A stretch of DNA of 50,585 nt from Bryobacterales bacterium (GTDB lineage Bacteria > Acidobacteriota > Terriglobia > Bryobacterales > Bryobacteraceae). Below the pieces are notes generated by a model. That model saw only the letters and a program-made list of their open reading frames with translations, was not told where the DNA came from and made no database searches. Of the stretch, positions 1 through 7,953 are shown piece by piece. The stretch's first letter is position 1, and every line of letters begins with the position of its first letter. The translations under genes and the position numbers were made by a program. Location: the NCBI GenBank assembly GCA_003135055.1, contig PLDF01000282.1, positions 1-50,585 on the forward strand, written 5' to 3'.

Positions 1-1648
1 GCAGGCTTACCGAAAGGACACTGTAGTCCTCAGTAATAGAGGCCCGGTACTGTTTGATTGCGGCATCATCCCAAATCGCACGGATCGATTCATCGAGCGA
101 CTGTCGAACATCTTCCTTCTGAATCTTGGCAAGCGCTGCCAACGCATCGGCAACATGATCGACCGCATCAAGTTGACGTTTAATGGCCGCGCCTTTTTCG
201 TTTTGAGTCTCAAGTGTTCTGATCTTGCGCTTAACGTCCACTTGCTGTTCCTCATTTTGGGCAGCATCGCGTTGACACACTATCAGTTCGGCCTTCGTGT
301 CCTCACGCTGACGTTGAAGTTTCTTTAGACTTTCATGTAGGCGGGACGCGTCCTCTCCGTGGGTTGGATCACCTAGTTTTTCTTGAATCAAGGCCAGGCT
401 GCTTCGAATCGACTTTCGGGCGCTCAATAATGACTGCATGTCAACGCCGAATTGAGCTGCGGAACCACGATATTCGTTACGGCGTTCCCTCAAACGGCCA
501 ATGGCTGCAGCAGTATAGGAGATATGCTCCTCGAGATCAGCCAAACCAGTTTGGTCTCTCCAGCTCAGTAAACGAGTGTGTTCGGGCGTTCCACTACGAA
601 TCTCAGTACCGCAAATGCACACCTTTCCCGCGAGAAGATCGTCCACAAATTGGGGCTTAATCTTCGCGGGTATATCGCCGCGGCGTCTGGCCTCGACTAT
701 CAGCGTTTCGGTGTCACTCAGAATGCCTTCCGCAAATGCCAGGAAACCACTCTTAGAAAGACTCGCGGCGAACCGACGCTTGGCCTCCACTATGTCGATG
801 CCATTTTTGGTCTCGTCCGCCCTGAGACGATCTCGCTCTTTGGTAAGGTCAGCCAGCTGTTGGATCTTTTCTTGTTTACTCTCGATATCGCCTATTTCGA
901 TGCCCAGCGCCTGCAGGTTCTTTTGATGTGTCTCAGACTGTGAGTCGATCTCCTCTCTGGCCTGCTCTAGGTCCTGAAGATCCTTTGCAACCCGCTGTAA
1001 CTCTGCGTCTCCGAGCTGCTGAAGGGCCGCTGTAAGATCGCGCTCCACCTGCGTCCTCAGGTGCCTCTCGCCTCGTTCGAATATGGCAATGTCCAGAAGC
1101 GTCTTGACCCCCTTCTCCACGGAATCGTAGGCGTCTTCTCCCGCGATTCGCTCGACTCTTTCACCGTTGAAGAAAAAGAATGGGTAAAGTGCGTTGGGCA
1201 AGAATTGTGAAATCCGCTTTTGAAGCTTTGCTTCATTTTCTTCGACGCCAACCAGCTCACCTGCGTCGTTTGTGTGGAATAGATCCAGGGTGTCCGACTT
1301 GGTTCGAAGTTGTGTTGCGCCCTCCTTAACACTTACGCGCGCTCGTCTCACTCGATATCGACCATCAGGCCGATCGAAAACGAGAGAAACCGAGACCGTT
1401 ATCTCTGCTCCGATGGGGGCCTCCGCAATGGCGGCCTCATTCTCAAGCTTGTCGTCAGCTTGGAAGTCGGGAGTCGTAGTCCCATACAAACACCACACGA
1501 ACGCGTTCAACAGCGCAGTTTTCCCCGAGCCGTTATAACCGTGAAATACTGTCACAACCCGCTTCGGGTCATCTCCGGTCGCAAAGTCGCACGATTGCGC
1601 ACCGTAGAACTGCCGAAAATTGTGTAGTGCCATCGATATGAGCTTCAT
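1..1648 (-). CDS. DndD-like SMC/Rad50-type ATPase (partial, C-terminus off window)
   Basis: The reading frame is open from the ATG at 1648 to the left edge, giving about 549 N-terminal residues. Visible: a Walker A (GYNGSGKT, residues 37-44), then a 'YPFFFFNGERVERIA' segment like the F-F-DGE motif of DndD-type ATPases. A long charged coiled coil follows, broken near residue 343 by CICG, a zinc-hook-like C-x-C. The second coiled-coil half continues to the edge; the ABC signature and Walker B must lie outside. DndD powers DNA phosphorothioation with DndC/E. ATGA overlap with the upstream 64-aa gene makes it the most distal visible gene of the operon. It could instead be another SMC-like defence ATPase; dndB/C/E or other partners would be to the left. 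Confidence 0.72.
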   Translation of the reverse strand, partial: MKLISMALHNFRQFYGAQSCDFATGDDPKRVVTVFHGYNGSGKTALLNAFVWCLYGTTTPDFQADDKLENEAAIAEAPIGAEITVSVSLVFDRPDGRYRVRRARVSVKEGATQLRTKSDTLDLFHTNDAGELVGVEENEAKLQKRISQFLPNALYPFFFFNGERVERIAGEDAYDSVEKGVKTLLDIAIFERGERHLRTQVERDLTAALQQLGDAELQRVAKDLQDLEQAREEIDSQSETHQKNLQALGIEIGDIESKQEKIQQLADLTKERDRLRADETKNGIDIVEAKRRFAASLSKSGFLAFAEGILSDTETLIVEARRRGDIPAKIKPQFVDDLLAGKVCICGTEIRSGTPEHTRLLSWRDQTGLADLEEHISYTAAAIGRLRERRNEYRGSAAQFGVDMQSLLSARKSIRSSLALIQEKLGDPTHGEDASRLHESLKKLQRQREDTKAELIVCQRDAAQNEEQQVDVKRKIRTLETQNEKGAAIKRQLDAVDHVADALAALAKIQKEDVRQSLDESIRAIWDDAAIKQYRASITEDYSVLSVSL

Positions 1649-1839
1649 ACGATAACCTTCCTGATTTCCGCGATGATGTCCTGCCTAACCTGTGGTTTCT
1701 CAAGGTAGAGATTCTCCTGCTCTAGCTTCAACACAGTGTTCAGAAGCTTTCTTTCCGGCTCGGTCAGACCGAACAAGATCCGCTTGATCTGCTCTGCCAT
1801 TTGCTCTCGGGACTGAGTTGCCACAATATTTATCTCCAT
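1645..1839 (-). CDS. Small conserved-looking protein inside the Dnd/BREX-like operon
   Basis: A 64-residue, mostly helical and charged protein that I do not recognise. It has no cysteines, membrane segment or signal. The case for it being real is positional: its start overlaps the end of the helicase gene by 10 bp and its stop overlaps the DndD-like start in an ATGA, so translation is probably coupled on both sides. The hydrophobic spacing (ILFGL, LLNTVLKL, IIAEIRKVIV) suits a small adaptor or a helix that docks on a large partner. It is shorter than DndE (about 110 residues) and shows no similarity to it that I can see. Confidence 0.6.
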   Translation of the reverse strand: MEINIVATQSREQMAEQIKRILFGLTEPERKLLNTVLKLEQENLYLEKPQVRQDIIAEIRKVIV

Positions 1840-3926
1840 TCATCGATCAAGTTGAAGTGCCTAACGAAATCTCTCAGCGCTGTCCGAGCCACTGGGGCGT
1901 TCTCCGCTAGTGATGCAAATTGCTGTGCGCGTTTCATCTGATTAGCGAAGAGCCCTCGCGCTACAGCATACTCCGCGGACTCGGGCGGCACGTCTGATAG
2001 CCGGGGCGAGGTAAAGTAGTCGTAGATTTCGGCGCGCCGCTTGCCAGGAAAACGTCTCAACAACCTGCCCCGACGCTGGATAAACTGTCTGGGATTTGTG
2101 CTACTTGCGAGTAGGAACGCAACCCTCGTCGCCGGCACGTCTACACCCTCGTCCAGACAGCGGATTGCAACCAGAACCTGGATGTCTCCGCTCGCGAATT
2201 GTTGAAGGACCCGCTGTCGACGGTCTGGTGATGTTTCGGCCGTGTACTTGGCGCAAGTCATCCCCAGGTCTCGGCCAATCATCCTGACGGTTTCATCCAC
2301 CTGCCTAACGGTGGTCGCAGCCTCTCTGCCTTCCACTTGCCCATCGCCACAGTAAACTAGAATGTGCGTATCCCTCCGCCTTGACTGAAGATCGAGGGCT
2401 AGTCTCGGAAGCTTTTCTGCCGCGGATGCAAGAAGGCGCGCCCGCTTGATTAAGAGCATCTTGGCGGGTTCGCTCATGGGAGCATCGTCATCGCCCGCCA
2501 TGTACCGAGACAACATTCGAGTGAGGTTGATATACTCTTCGAACTCGTCATCGCGGAGGTCAACAAGCACCGGAAAGTAGCGGTACGGTGTCAGAATGCC
2601 CTCCTTGATTGCTTCGTCAAGGCCGTACTGAAAAACAGTAGGCCCGAAATACTCCTGAATTCGCCGAGTACCGTCGTCATCCCTCCAACGTTCCGGTGTG
2701 GCGGAGAGCCCGACGCGATATGTAGCCTCAACCGGAAGCGCGTCTGAGATCGCCGCGGTGCCAAAATTGTGCACCTCATCGCCGATGACAAGGAGGGGCT
2801 TCCTAATTCGGGCGATAGACGCCTGGAAGAGTGGTGACATCAGCGTGTTTGGGGTGGTAGCGATACTTAGCACGTGGCGAACCTCAGTATTCAGAGCATG
2901 GACGCCGACTTGTACCTCATCCCGCCACGTCAGAGACGATTCAGCACACCGAATTGGGTCCAGACCAAAACTGGAAGCTACCTGGCACCACTGGTCGACC
3001 AAATGAATGTATGGAGCGACGATTAGCACAGCCATACCAGGGCCGATACCGTCGTACAATCGTGATGCCAATGTCAGGGCGGTTATCGTCTTTCCTGCTC
3101 CGGTAGCCATTTCGAGGATGCCGTGCCCTCCGGCGGACGCCCACGCCGCGATCGCATTTTCCTGATGCTCAAACAGCTTGAGATCGTGCGGGGGAGCGAG
3201 GATTTCCGGTTGCCAGGCTACAACGCTGTGAGGCTCGACCGAGATTGCGCCATCAATCCCGTCGCATCTCGCCTTTAAAACGCCGTCTTTGAGGGCCTGA
3301 GCGAGATCTCTGACGAGAAGGCTGGGTGTGTCATTGCTCCAAAGTTCTCGAAACTGGAGCTCCAGGCGCCGTACTTTGGACCGCTCAGCGTCAAGGCGCC
3401 AGCTACGGAACAAATCGACTCTTTCAAAATTTTCCAACCAAGCAGATCTCGATTCGTTAGCACTGCCACTGAAGGCCAGGACGCTTCCCTCCGGGTCGCG
3501 GAAAATGCCGAGTTTCTCATGGAACAGTCGATCCTCGGCGGGTGGCGCACCGGTCGCCACGCGAAGCCTAAGCAGTCCCCGAGCAACCAAGGAAGACAAG
3601 AACTGGCCGGGAAGTCCAGCACGTAGTAGTTCAGAAGGCCGGCGCTTCTCTTTGAGTATCCGAGGCCTATCAATGACACCATCGGCGAGCGCGGTGATAT
3701 CACGTTTCTCGAGAAAAGGAGAGCAGACCAGCCGCATCACCCCGCCGCGGTCAAAGAATTGGCCGAACTCGTCTTGTGCCGTGAAGAAGACGGAGCTCGA
3801 AAAGTACGCCGCGGCGCGATCGTAGCTACTGGCGAACTGCAAGATGTGAGCGAAGAAGTCCACTGCCAGACAATGGGCAGAACTGCGGTATTCGTCACTC
3901 AGCTGTAGCGTCACCAAGGTCTCCAT
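1830..3926 (-). CDS. PLD-like nuclease / DEAH helicase fusion (DNA phosphorothioation-type restriction enzyme)
   Basis: 698 residues. The N-terminal third is a phospholipase-D-like nuclease domain: HEK at 136-138 (H-x-K) followed by GSANES at 154-159. The rest is a superfamily 2 (ResIII-type) helicase: Walker A in MATGAGKT (273-280), DEVH box (383-386), SAT-like 'GLSATPERW', and motif VI near 620 (RQFIQRRGRLLRR). Such fusions are annotated as restriction components beside dnd modification genes; the DndD-like neighbour supports that. Predicted role: ATP-driven translocation and cleavage of unmodified or foreign DNA (inference). It lies 58 bp after the DUF2791 ATPase gene and overlaps the 64-aa gene. 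An RNA substrate, as in helicase-PLD systems such as Mokosh, is less likely because this motor is SF2. Confidence 0.8.
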   Translation of the reverse strand: METLVTLQLSDEYRSSAHCLAVDFFAHILQFASSYDRAAAYFSSSVFFTAQDEFGQFFDRGGVMRLVCSPFLEKRDITALADGVIDRPRILKEKRRPSELLRAGLPGQFLSSLVARGLLRLRVATGAPPAEDRLFHEKLGIFRDPEGSVLAFSGSANESRSAWLENFERVDLFRSWRLDAERSKVRRLELQFRELWSNDTPSLLVRDLAQALKDGVLKARCDGIDGAISVEPHSVVAWQPEILAPPHDLKLFEHQENAIAAWASAGGHGILEMATGAGKTITALTLASRLYDGIGPGMAVLIVAPYIHLVDQWCQVASSFGLDPIRCAESSLTWRDEVQVGVHALNTEVRHVLSIATTPNTLMSPLFQASIARIRKPLLVIGDEVHNFGTAAISDALPVEATYRVGLSATPERWRDDDGTRRIQEYFGPTVFQYGLDEAIKEGILTPYRYFPVLVDLRDDEFEEYINLTRMLSRYMAGDDDAPMSEPAKMLLIKRARLLASAAEKLPRLALDLQSRRRDTHILVYCGDGQVEGREAATTVRQVDETVRMIGRDLGMTCAKYTAETSPDRRQRVLQQFASGDIQVLVAIRCLDEGVDVPATRVAFLLASSTNPRQFIQRRGRLLRRFPGKRRAEIYDYFTSPRLSDVPPESAEYAVARGLFANQMKRAQQFASLAENAPVARTALRDFVRHFNLIDEWR

Positions 3927-3984
3927 TCAGGTCCGGGCTACCAGCATCGTTAATCTTCTGTTCCGGCAGAGCATCATACGAACC

Positions 3985-5241
3985 CTACTCCCTGATGATT
4001 CTGCCTAGCAGCTCTTCCATTAGAGCATCCCCGACCCTTCCATCATTGTCCTCTGTAGGCACCTCTTCGGAATAGTCGGTCGATATTTCGACCTGCTGAA
4101 GCTCAATGCACTGATCAGGGTACAGTCGGTTCATGTCCCATTCAGTAATCCACCGTTTTATGAACTGACGCATCCTGGTTGAGCTGAGACGAGGCGGGCT
4201 CGCAACATCACGCGGTGCACATGAGTAGGCGTCGGCGTACAGACGTTTTACCGTCTCATACAGCGTGGATATTTCAGAGTCGCTGGGACCACGCACGAGA
4301 ACGCCGCTTTTCTTGAGAGCCTTCATGCCGAGAGGTGCCAGGCGGACGAGGTCCTCCTCACCAGACCGCCTCCGGTCCCTCAATAGGGCCGGCACCACCC
4401 TTGCATCCCCCTTTTCTTCCAAGACCGCAGCTTCAAAATCATCCGTCACAGCAAAAACAGTAACCAAGCCCGGACAGGTGAATGTCTCTGATGATCCCCC
4501 AAATCGTGCCAGTTCGGCATATGACTTGGCACGCTGGAGCAAACTGTAACAGCCGATTAACTCAATCTCGTCGACAAGCAAGACCCATCCAGCGAATCCT
4601 GCAGAACGAATCAATCGAGCAATGAACTGGAAGCGTTGAAGGCCCAACTCCTTCAGCGTCACAATCTCGAGGGTTTTCCCTGCGTCTATCTGTAAGCGAC
4701 GGAGGCAGTCACGAATCGCTGCCGAACCGATCGGGTCTCCTGTCCAAAACTGCAACATCCTGTCCTGCATTTCTGCGTCAGCTTTCGCCGATTCGAAGAT
4801 TTGCAGACTAGCCCCTAACCGTCCGTCCACGCCAGACAACCGCGTCCAAGAACGGAGGTCCCTGTACGTCGTGCTCGCTCGATTGACCCGACGAGCTGCC
4901 TCTTTAATGCCATTTCCGACGCGATCCGGAATTACGGCGAAATCAGCTGCAGCACGAAACAGCTTCACCGGGTCGTGCAGTGGAGTCTCTTTGTTAATCG
5001 TCACCTTACTACAGACGAAATTCTGTTTAAGGGCGCAGCGATTCAAAAACTCAAGGGCGTGTGATTTGCCAGCCCCAAACCCTCCCTTGATGATCAGCCC
5101 GGAGGGGCACGTTGAACTCGCCGCCAGGCGGGACAAGAACTGCTTTTGAACCTCCGGCTGATGGCAGCCTAAAGCCTCGACTGCCTGCCCGTTGGGAACT
5201 CCGCAACGGAGCGCCTCAATCACCCTTCGTGCGTCTGTCAT
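3985..5241 (-). CDS. BrxC/BrxD-type (DUF2791) P-loop ATPase
   Basis: 418 residues. The opening (ARRVIEALRCGVPNGQAV) is typical of the BREX ATP-binding family. It leads into a perfect Walker A, GGFGAGKS at 53-60. A Walker B-like 'GWVLLVDEIELIG' lies near 220-232, then a sensor-like 'VTVFAVTDDF'. The C-terminal part, after 'RLSSTRMRQFIKRW', is variable and acidic. In BREX and related systems these are AAA-like regulatory ATPases that assemble with other subunits. No PglZ phosphatase or PglX methylase is visible here, so this is not a complete BREX locus. The next gene upstream is a second, degenerate member of the same family 28 bp away, suggesting a hetero-oligomer. Confidence 0.78.
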   Translation of the reverse strand: MTDARRVIEALRCGVPNGQAVEALGCHQPEVQKQFLSRLAASSTCPSGLIIKGGFGAGKSHALEFLNRCALKQNFVCSKVTINKETPLHDPVKLFRAAADFAVIPDRVGNGIKEAARRVNRASTTYRDLRSWTRLSGVDGRLGASLQIFESAKADAEMQDRMLQFWTGDPIGSAAIRDCLRRLQIDAGKTLEIVTLKELGLQRFQFIARLIRSAGFAGWVLLVDEIELIGCYSLLQRAKSYAELARFGGSSETFTCPGLVTVFAVTDDFEAAVLEEKGDARVVPALLRDRRRSGEEDLVRLAPLGMKALKKSGVLVRGPSDSEISTLYETVKRLYADAYSCAPRDVASPPRLSSTRMRQFIKRWITEWDMNRLYPDQCIELQQVEISTDYSEEVPTEDNDGRVGDALMEELLGRIIRE

Positions 5242-5269
5242 ACATTAGGACCAAGGACCTTAGCGCGCA

Positions 5270-6208
5270 TCAGAACCGGACCAGTGGCGCCAGGAGATTG
5301 GGATGTGATCTCGCTCTAACGTCGTCGACTAGTCGCATCTTCAATGCTTGATAACGGTCTAGTCCGCGGGCTGGGTCAGAAGTCAGCTCGGGTGGTGCCC
5401 ACACCACTGCGAACACTCCTTCCCACGCGCCTTGCTCGTCTACCAGCTGGCGAAGCATTTCATACAAATCGACGACGGCAGCCGGAGTGTAGTAGTTTCC
5501 CGAAACTCGGGCAGCGAACCTGTTGGACTCCAGATACCGGCAAATATCGAGGGACAAGAACATGCCTCGGTAACCACACTTTCGGACCATATGTGCAAGC
5601 GAGGCTAAGAGGAAACGAGCATTGTGGCGTGCTACTCGCTGGAAAATGCCAGCAGCCTTTAACTCTGGCAGGCTCACCAGCTCGCCCCGTAGCCACCGAA
5701 TGACTACCGGTGCATGAGGGCTTGCTGGCCCGTCGTTCTGCTGGATTTGTCCTAGGCACAAGGTGAGGAAAGTAGCTTTAAACTCGCGACTCATCGCAGG
5801 GTCGTCAACGAGATCGGATCGAAGAAAGCTATAGAGCTGATCAGCGAGGAGGCTTCGCGCTCGTCCGGCTGCCCGGGAAAGTTCTTCGAGGTCAAGTGGG
5901 AACTGCACTGAGTCCGAGATGTCCAGCTTTCGCAAACATTCTTTCAGATAATTGCTAGCAAGGTCTGTCCAATCAATCTGACGCGCCAATTCATGGAACA
6001 GCAGCTGAATGAAGTGCAGCTTGGTTGACCGAGCGTCGAGCGATATAGGGAGCAGACCCTGAACGTTTGCTGTGCCGTTCAGGGCTGCAGCTAGATCAGC
6101 GCGCGCTCTCGTACCTGAGATGATGACAAATTTGATAGCGGAGCCGCCCTCGGTGATGTAGCCGTCGAGGTAGTCTGATTGGATAATCTCAAGCCACCGT
6201 CGTGTCAT
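5270..6208 (-). CDS. Walker A-less DUF2791-like partner protein
   Basis: 312 residues from the ATG at 6208, chosen because GGGGAG sits about 7 nt upstream; an upstream start at 6250 would add 14 residues with a poorer site. The start 'RRWLEIIQSDYLDGYITEGG' followed by 'AIKFVIISG' matches the layout of BREX-type ATP-binding proteins that begin with an extra strand. Where the P-loop would be, the sequence is SGTRARAD, with no GKS/T. The C-terminal 'GMFLSLDICRYLESNR' and 'GVFAVVWAPPEL' occupy the Walker B and sensor positions, with D-I-C in place of D-E. It is therefore probably a non-hydrolysing or DNA/protein-binding paralog. It overlaps the 269-aa gene by 20 bp. Confidence 0.65.
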   Translation of the reverse strand: MTRRWLEIIQSDYLDGYITEGGSAIKFVIISGTRARADLAAALNGTANVQGLLPISLDARSTKLHFIQLLFHELARQIDWTDLASNYLKECLRKLDISDSVQFPLDLEELSRAAGRARSLLADQLYSFLRSDLVDDPAMSREFKATFLTLCLGQIQQNDGPASPHAPVVIRWLRGELVSLPELKAAGIFQRVARHNARFLLASLAHMVRKCGYRGMFLSLDICRYLESNRFAARVSGNYYTPAAVVDLYEMLRQLVDEQGAWEGVFAVVWAPPELTSDPARGLDRYQALKMRLVDDVRARSHPNLLAPLVRF

Positions 6209-6998
6209 CGCTTTGCTCCCCTGTCGAGGCCACTCGGAAAGAAACTGCAAAATATCGGATCTCTTCGCCAGATTCGCTGATTACTGAGAAAATACCCGAT
6301 GATCCGCGCGTGCCCGTGCTCGCAGGTAACGAGAGCACTGCGCCATCTCGGGTCCGCTGAAGGCGACTTCGATCAAGCCGATACACGTCCATCCCGAAAT
6401 CACTTAGGCTGTAGTCCTTCGATGCTTGTGGCAGGAGCGTAAGGAGGCTGTAAACCTGGGATAGTGGAACGACTGCCCCGATTCTGTCAATACTTGAATT
6501 GATACTGTTGGTAAGGACGCGATATGCTGAAAAGAGTACTTCCAGGAATGCTGCTTCGGTAATTCGACCAGCTTCGTTCTGGAGGCGCTTCAGTTCTTGT
6601 ACGACAACTTGGGGACGAAGGCGAGCGTCACGCCGCTTCCCTATAATTAGGCACTTTTTCTGCGCGTTGACCCTGACAGTGGTGGGATAGCTGAACAGGC
6701 AATCCGCTCCCTTGATCACACGAACTCCAGCGACGCCGGCGGCTTCGGATATCTCATCTAAGTACGCCTCCGAGGCAAGATATCCCTCCTCATCAAACTC
6801 TTCTGTCTTGACCTTCTTGGAGATATTGCCGAGGTCTTCAAGACGGTCATTGAGCTCCGCCAAATGACGGTGGACCTGATTGAGGTCGCCAGTTCGGGAC
6901 GCCTTGCGCAACCCCTTGACAATGGTTCCAAGATCGCGAGTGTATTTCGCGGCCTCGTCCGCCGCTGCATCGATGGTGGTGAATCTCTGTTCGAGCAT
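6189..6998 (-). CDS. Unknown protein of the Dnd/BREX-like operon, N-terminal coiled coil
   Basis: 269 residues, not recognised. Residues about 1-75 are charged and helical (likely coiled coil). They are followed by a mixed domain containing 'IKGADCLFSYPTTVRVNAQ' and 'KKCLIIGKRRDARLRP', reading like a small beta-rich nucleic-acid- or protein-binding fold. The C-terminal part is beta-rich and ends in a Ser/Thr-rich tail. There is no signal peptide, membrane segment or nucleotide-binding motif. It sits between the HTH gene (37 bp upstream) and the Walker-less ATPase paralog (20-bp overlap), so it is an integral second gene of the operon. A role as adaptor between regulator/DNA and the ATPase pair is only inference. 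Confidence 0.6.
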   Translation of the reverse strand: MLEQRFTTIDAAADEAAKYTRDLGTIVKGLRKASRTGDLNQVHRHLAELNDRLEDLGNISKKVKTEEFDEEGYLASEAYLDEISEAAGVAGVRVIKGADCLFSYPTTVRVNAQKKCLIIGKRRDARLRPQVVVQELKRLQNEAGRITEAAFLEVLFSAYRVLTNSINSSIDRIGAVVPLSQVYSLLTLLPQASKDYSLSDFGMDVYRLDRSRLQRTRDGAVLSLPASTGTRGSSGIFSVISESGEEIRYFAVSFRVASTGEQSDDTTVA

Positions 6999-7035
6999 GT
7001 CTAAGTGTTCATCAGGAACGTTCTACAGAAAGTTT

Positions 7036-7260
7036 TCAGGACCTGCAATCATCACGCGTCGCCGAATTAAATCCAGAAGTTCTAACTGCACGCAAAAGAT
7101 CCTGGAGATCGGCTTTTTTGAACAGTCGGTATCCGTTTAGTGGGTGCCTATGCATTACAATCTTCCCTTGCCGCCCCCAGTTTCGCAGCGTGGCTTCAGA
7201 AACGCCGACCAGCCGCGCAGCTTCCTTGATCTTCAGGTAATCCCGAAGGTTATCTTCCAC
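7036..7260 (-). CDS. MerR/excisionase-type helix-turn-helix protein, first gene of the operon
   Basis: 74 residues. The core 'YLKIKEAARLVGVSEATLRN' then 'WGRQGKIVMHRHPLNGYRLF' is a textbook MerR-like winged HTH: helix-turn-helix, wing with Gly-Arg, then an arginine-rich strand and a 'KADLQDLL' helix. There is no effector domain. The size also fits excisionases or HTH_17 DNA-targeting modules. As first gene of a compact defence operon it is most likely an autoregulator or a DNA-binding subunit. The tandem AACCTTRCAA repeats just upstream (7288-7307) are its best candidate site. Confidence 0.75.
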   Translation of the reverse strand: MEDNLRDYLKIKEAARLVGVSEATLRNWGRQGKIVMHRHPLNGYRLFKKADLQDLLRAVRTSGFNSATRDDCRS

Positions 7261-7284
7261 TTGGGTTGTCCGAGCGCCAGCGTA

Positions 7285-7698
7285 TCAAACCTTACAAAAC
7301 CTTGCAAGGCCCAGGGGTACTAAGAGATCGCCATTTCCGGATAGCACAGGGTCGGAAGAGCAGGCTCGTTGCCAACATTTGTTATTGCTACCGCACGCAT
7401 ATTCAGTCGTGTACCGCGCGGTTCGACGGTCCAGAAACGCAACCGGCGAACCGGTCCCAAGGCGCCAGTCGAAGTCCGCAGGCAACTGTTCAAAACTGAA
7501 GACCAGATCGGGACGGCCGGCGAATTTCGTGGAGATCAGATCCGCCAGCCCACGATTTACTTCCTTCTGAAAAGCGAGCAACGAACCCGGCACAGAGCTC
7601 GCAACAGGCACGACGACTCTCAAACGGATGCGTGTAGCCGATAGCAAAGGATCATGCGGATCGTACCCTAGCCGGTCGCGATTTTCCCGTGAAAACAC
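7285..7698 (-). CDS. Orphan open frame, possibly a gene fragment
   Basis: 137 residues, not recognised. The middle (RIRLRVVVPVASSVPGSLL, then AFQKEVNRGLADLISTKFAG) has amphipathic protein-like composition, whereas the last third is less convincing. Its 3' end runs through the direct repeats upstream of the HTH gene. It could be a remnant of a gene displaced when the left operon inserted. No ribosome binding site stands out. Treat it as doubtful. Confidence 0.28.
   Translation of the reverse strand: MFSRENRDRLGYDPHDPLLSATRIRLRVVVPVASSVPGSLLAFQKEVNRGLADLISTKFAGRPDLVFSFEQLPADFDWRLGTGSPVAFLDRRTARYTTEYACGSNNKCWQRACSSDPVLSGNGDLLVPLGLARFCKV
7288..7307. promoter_or_regulatory. Tandem 10-bp direct repeat upstream of the HTH gene
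   Basis: AACCTTACAA is followed immediately by AACCTTGCAA on the plus strand. The second copy continues into the palindrome CCTTGCAAGG. The pair starts about 27 bp upstream of the HTH start, where an operator for an autoregulated operon would be expected. A TTGCAA -35-like hexamer on the minus strand lies inside it, with only a weak -10 (TACGCT). Operator function is inferred from position and symmetry. Confidence 0.4.
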
Positions 7699-7953
7699 GT
7701 AAATCAGGCCGTATCGGCGGCGATGCCCAGCCGCATAGGGTCGGTGCTTTGATTCGTGTTACGTCAATGCTTTATATTCGTTCAGCTTAACCTCTTGGTC
7801 GGTCCGTTGAAACTTCTGCATTCACAATCGCGAATAGCAAACCTCCTCAAATAAAGGATCACGCCTCTCGCCGTTCTCGGCGTAAGGCGTTGCCGGAGGT
7901 ACTAACGAATCCGCTAAAACAGATCGAGGCGTTTCTTCATGAAGGCGTCGGAT

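Noticed and set aside
1830..3926. Mokosh-type helicase-PLD system
   Set aside because: The helicase has SF2 ResIII motifs (DEVH, QRRGR) and the PLD part is N-terminal; Mokosh uses an SF1-type motor.
1..7260. Complete BREX or complete Dnd-DptFGH locus
   Set aside because: No PglZ, PglX, BrxA/B/L, DptF, DptG or DptH sequence is visible; only single components match.
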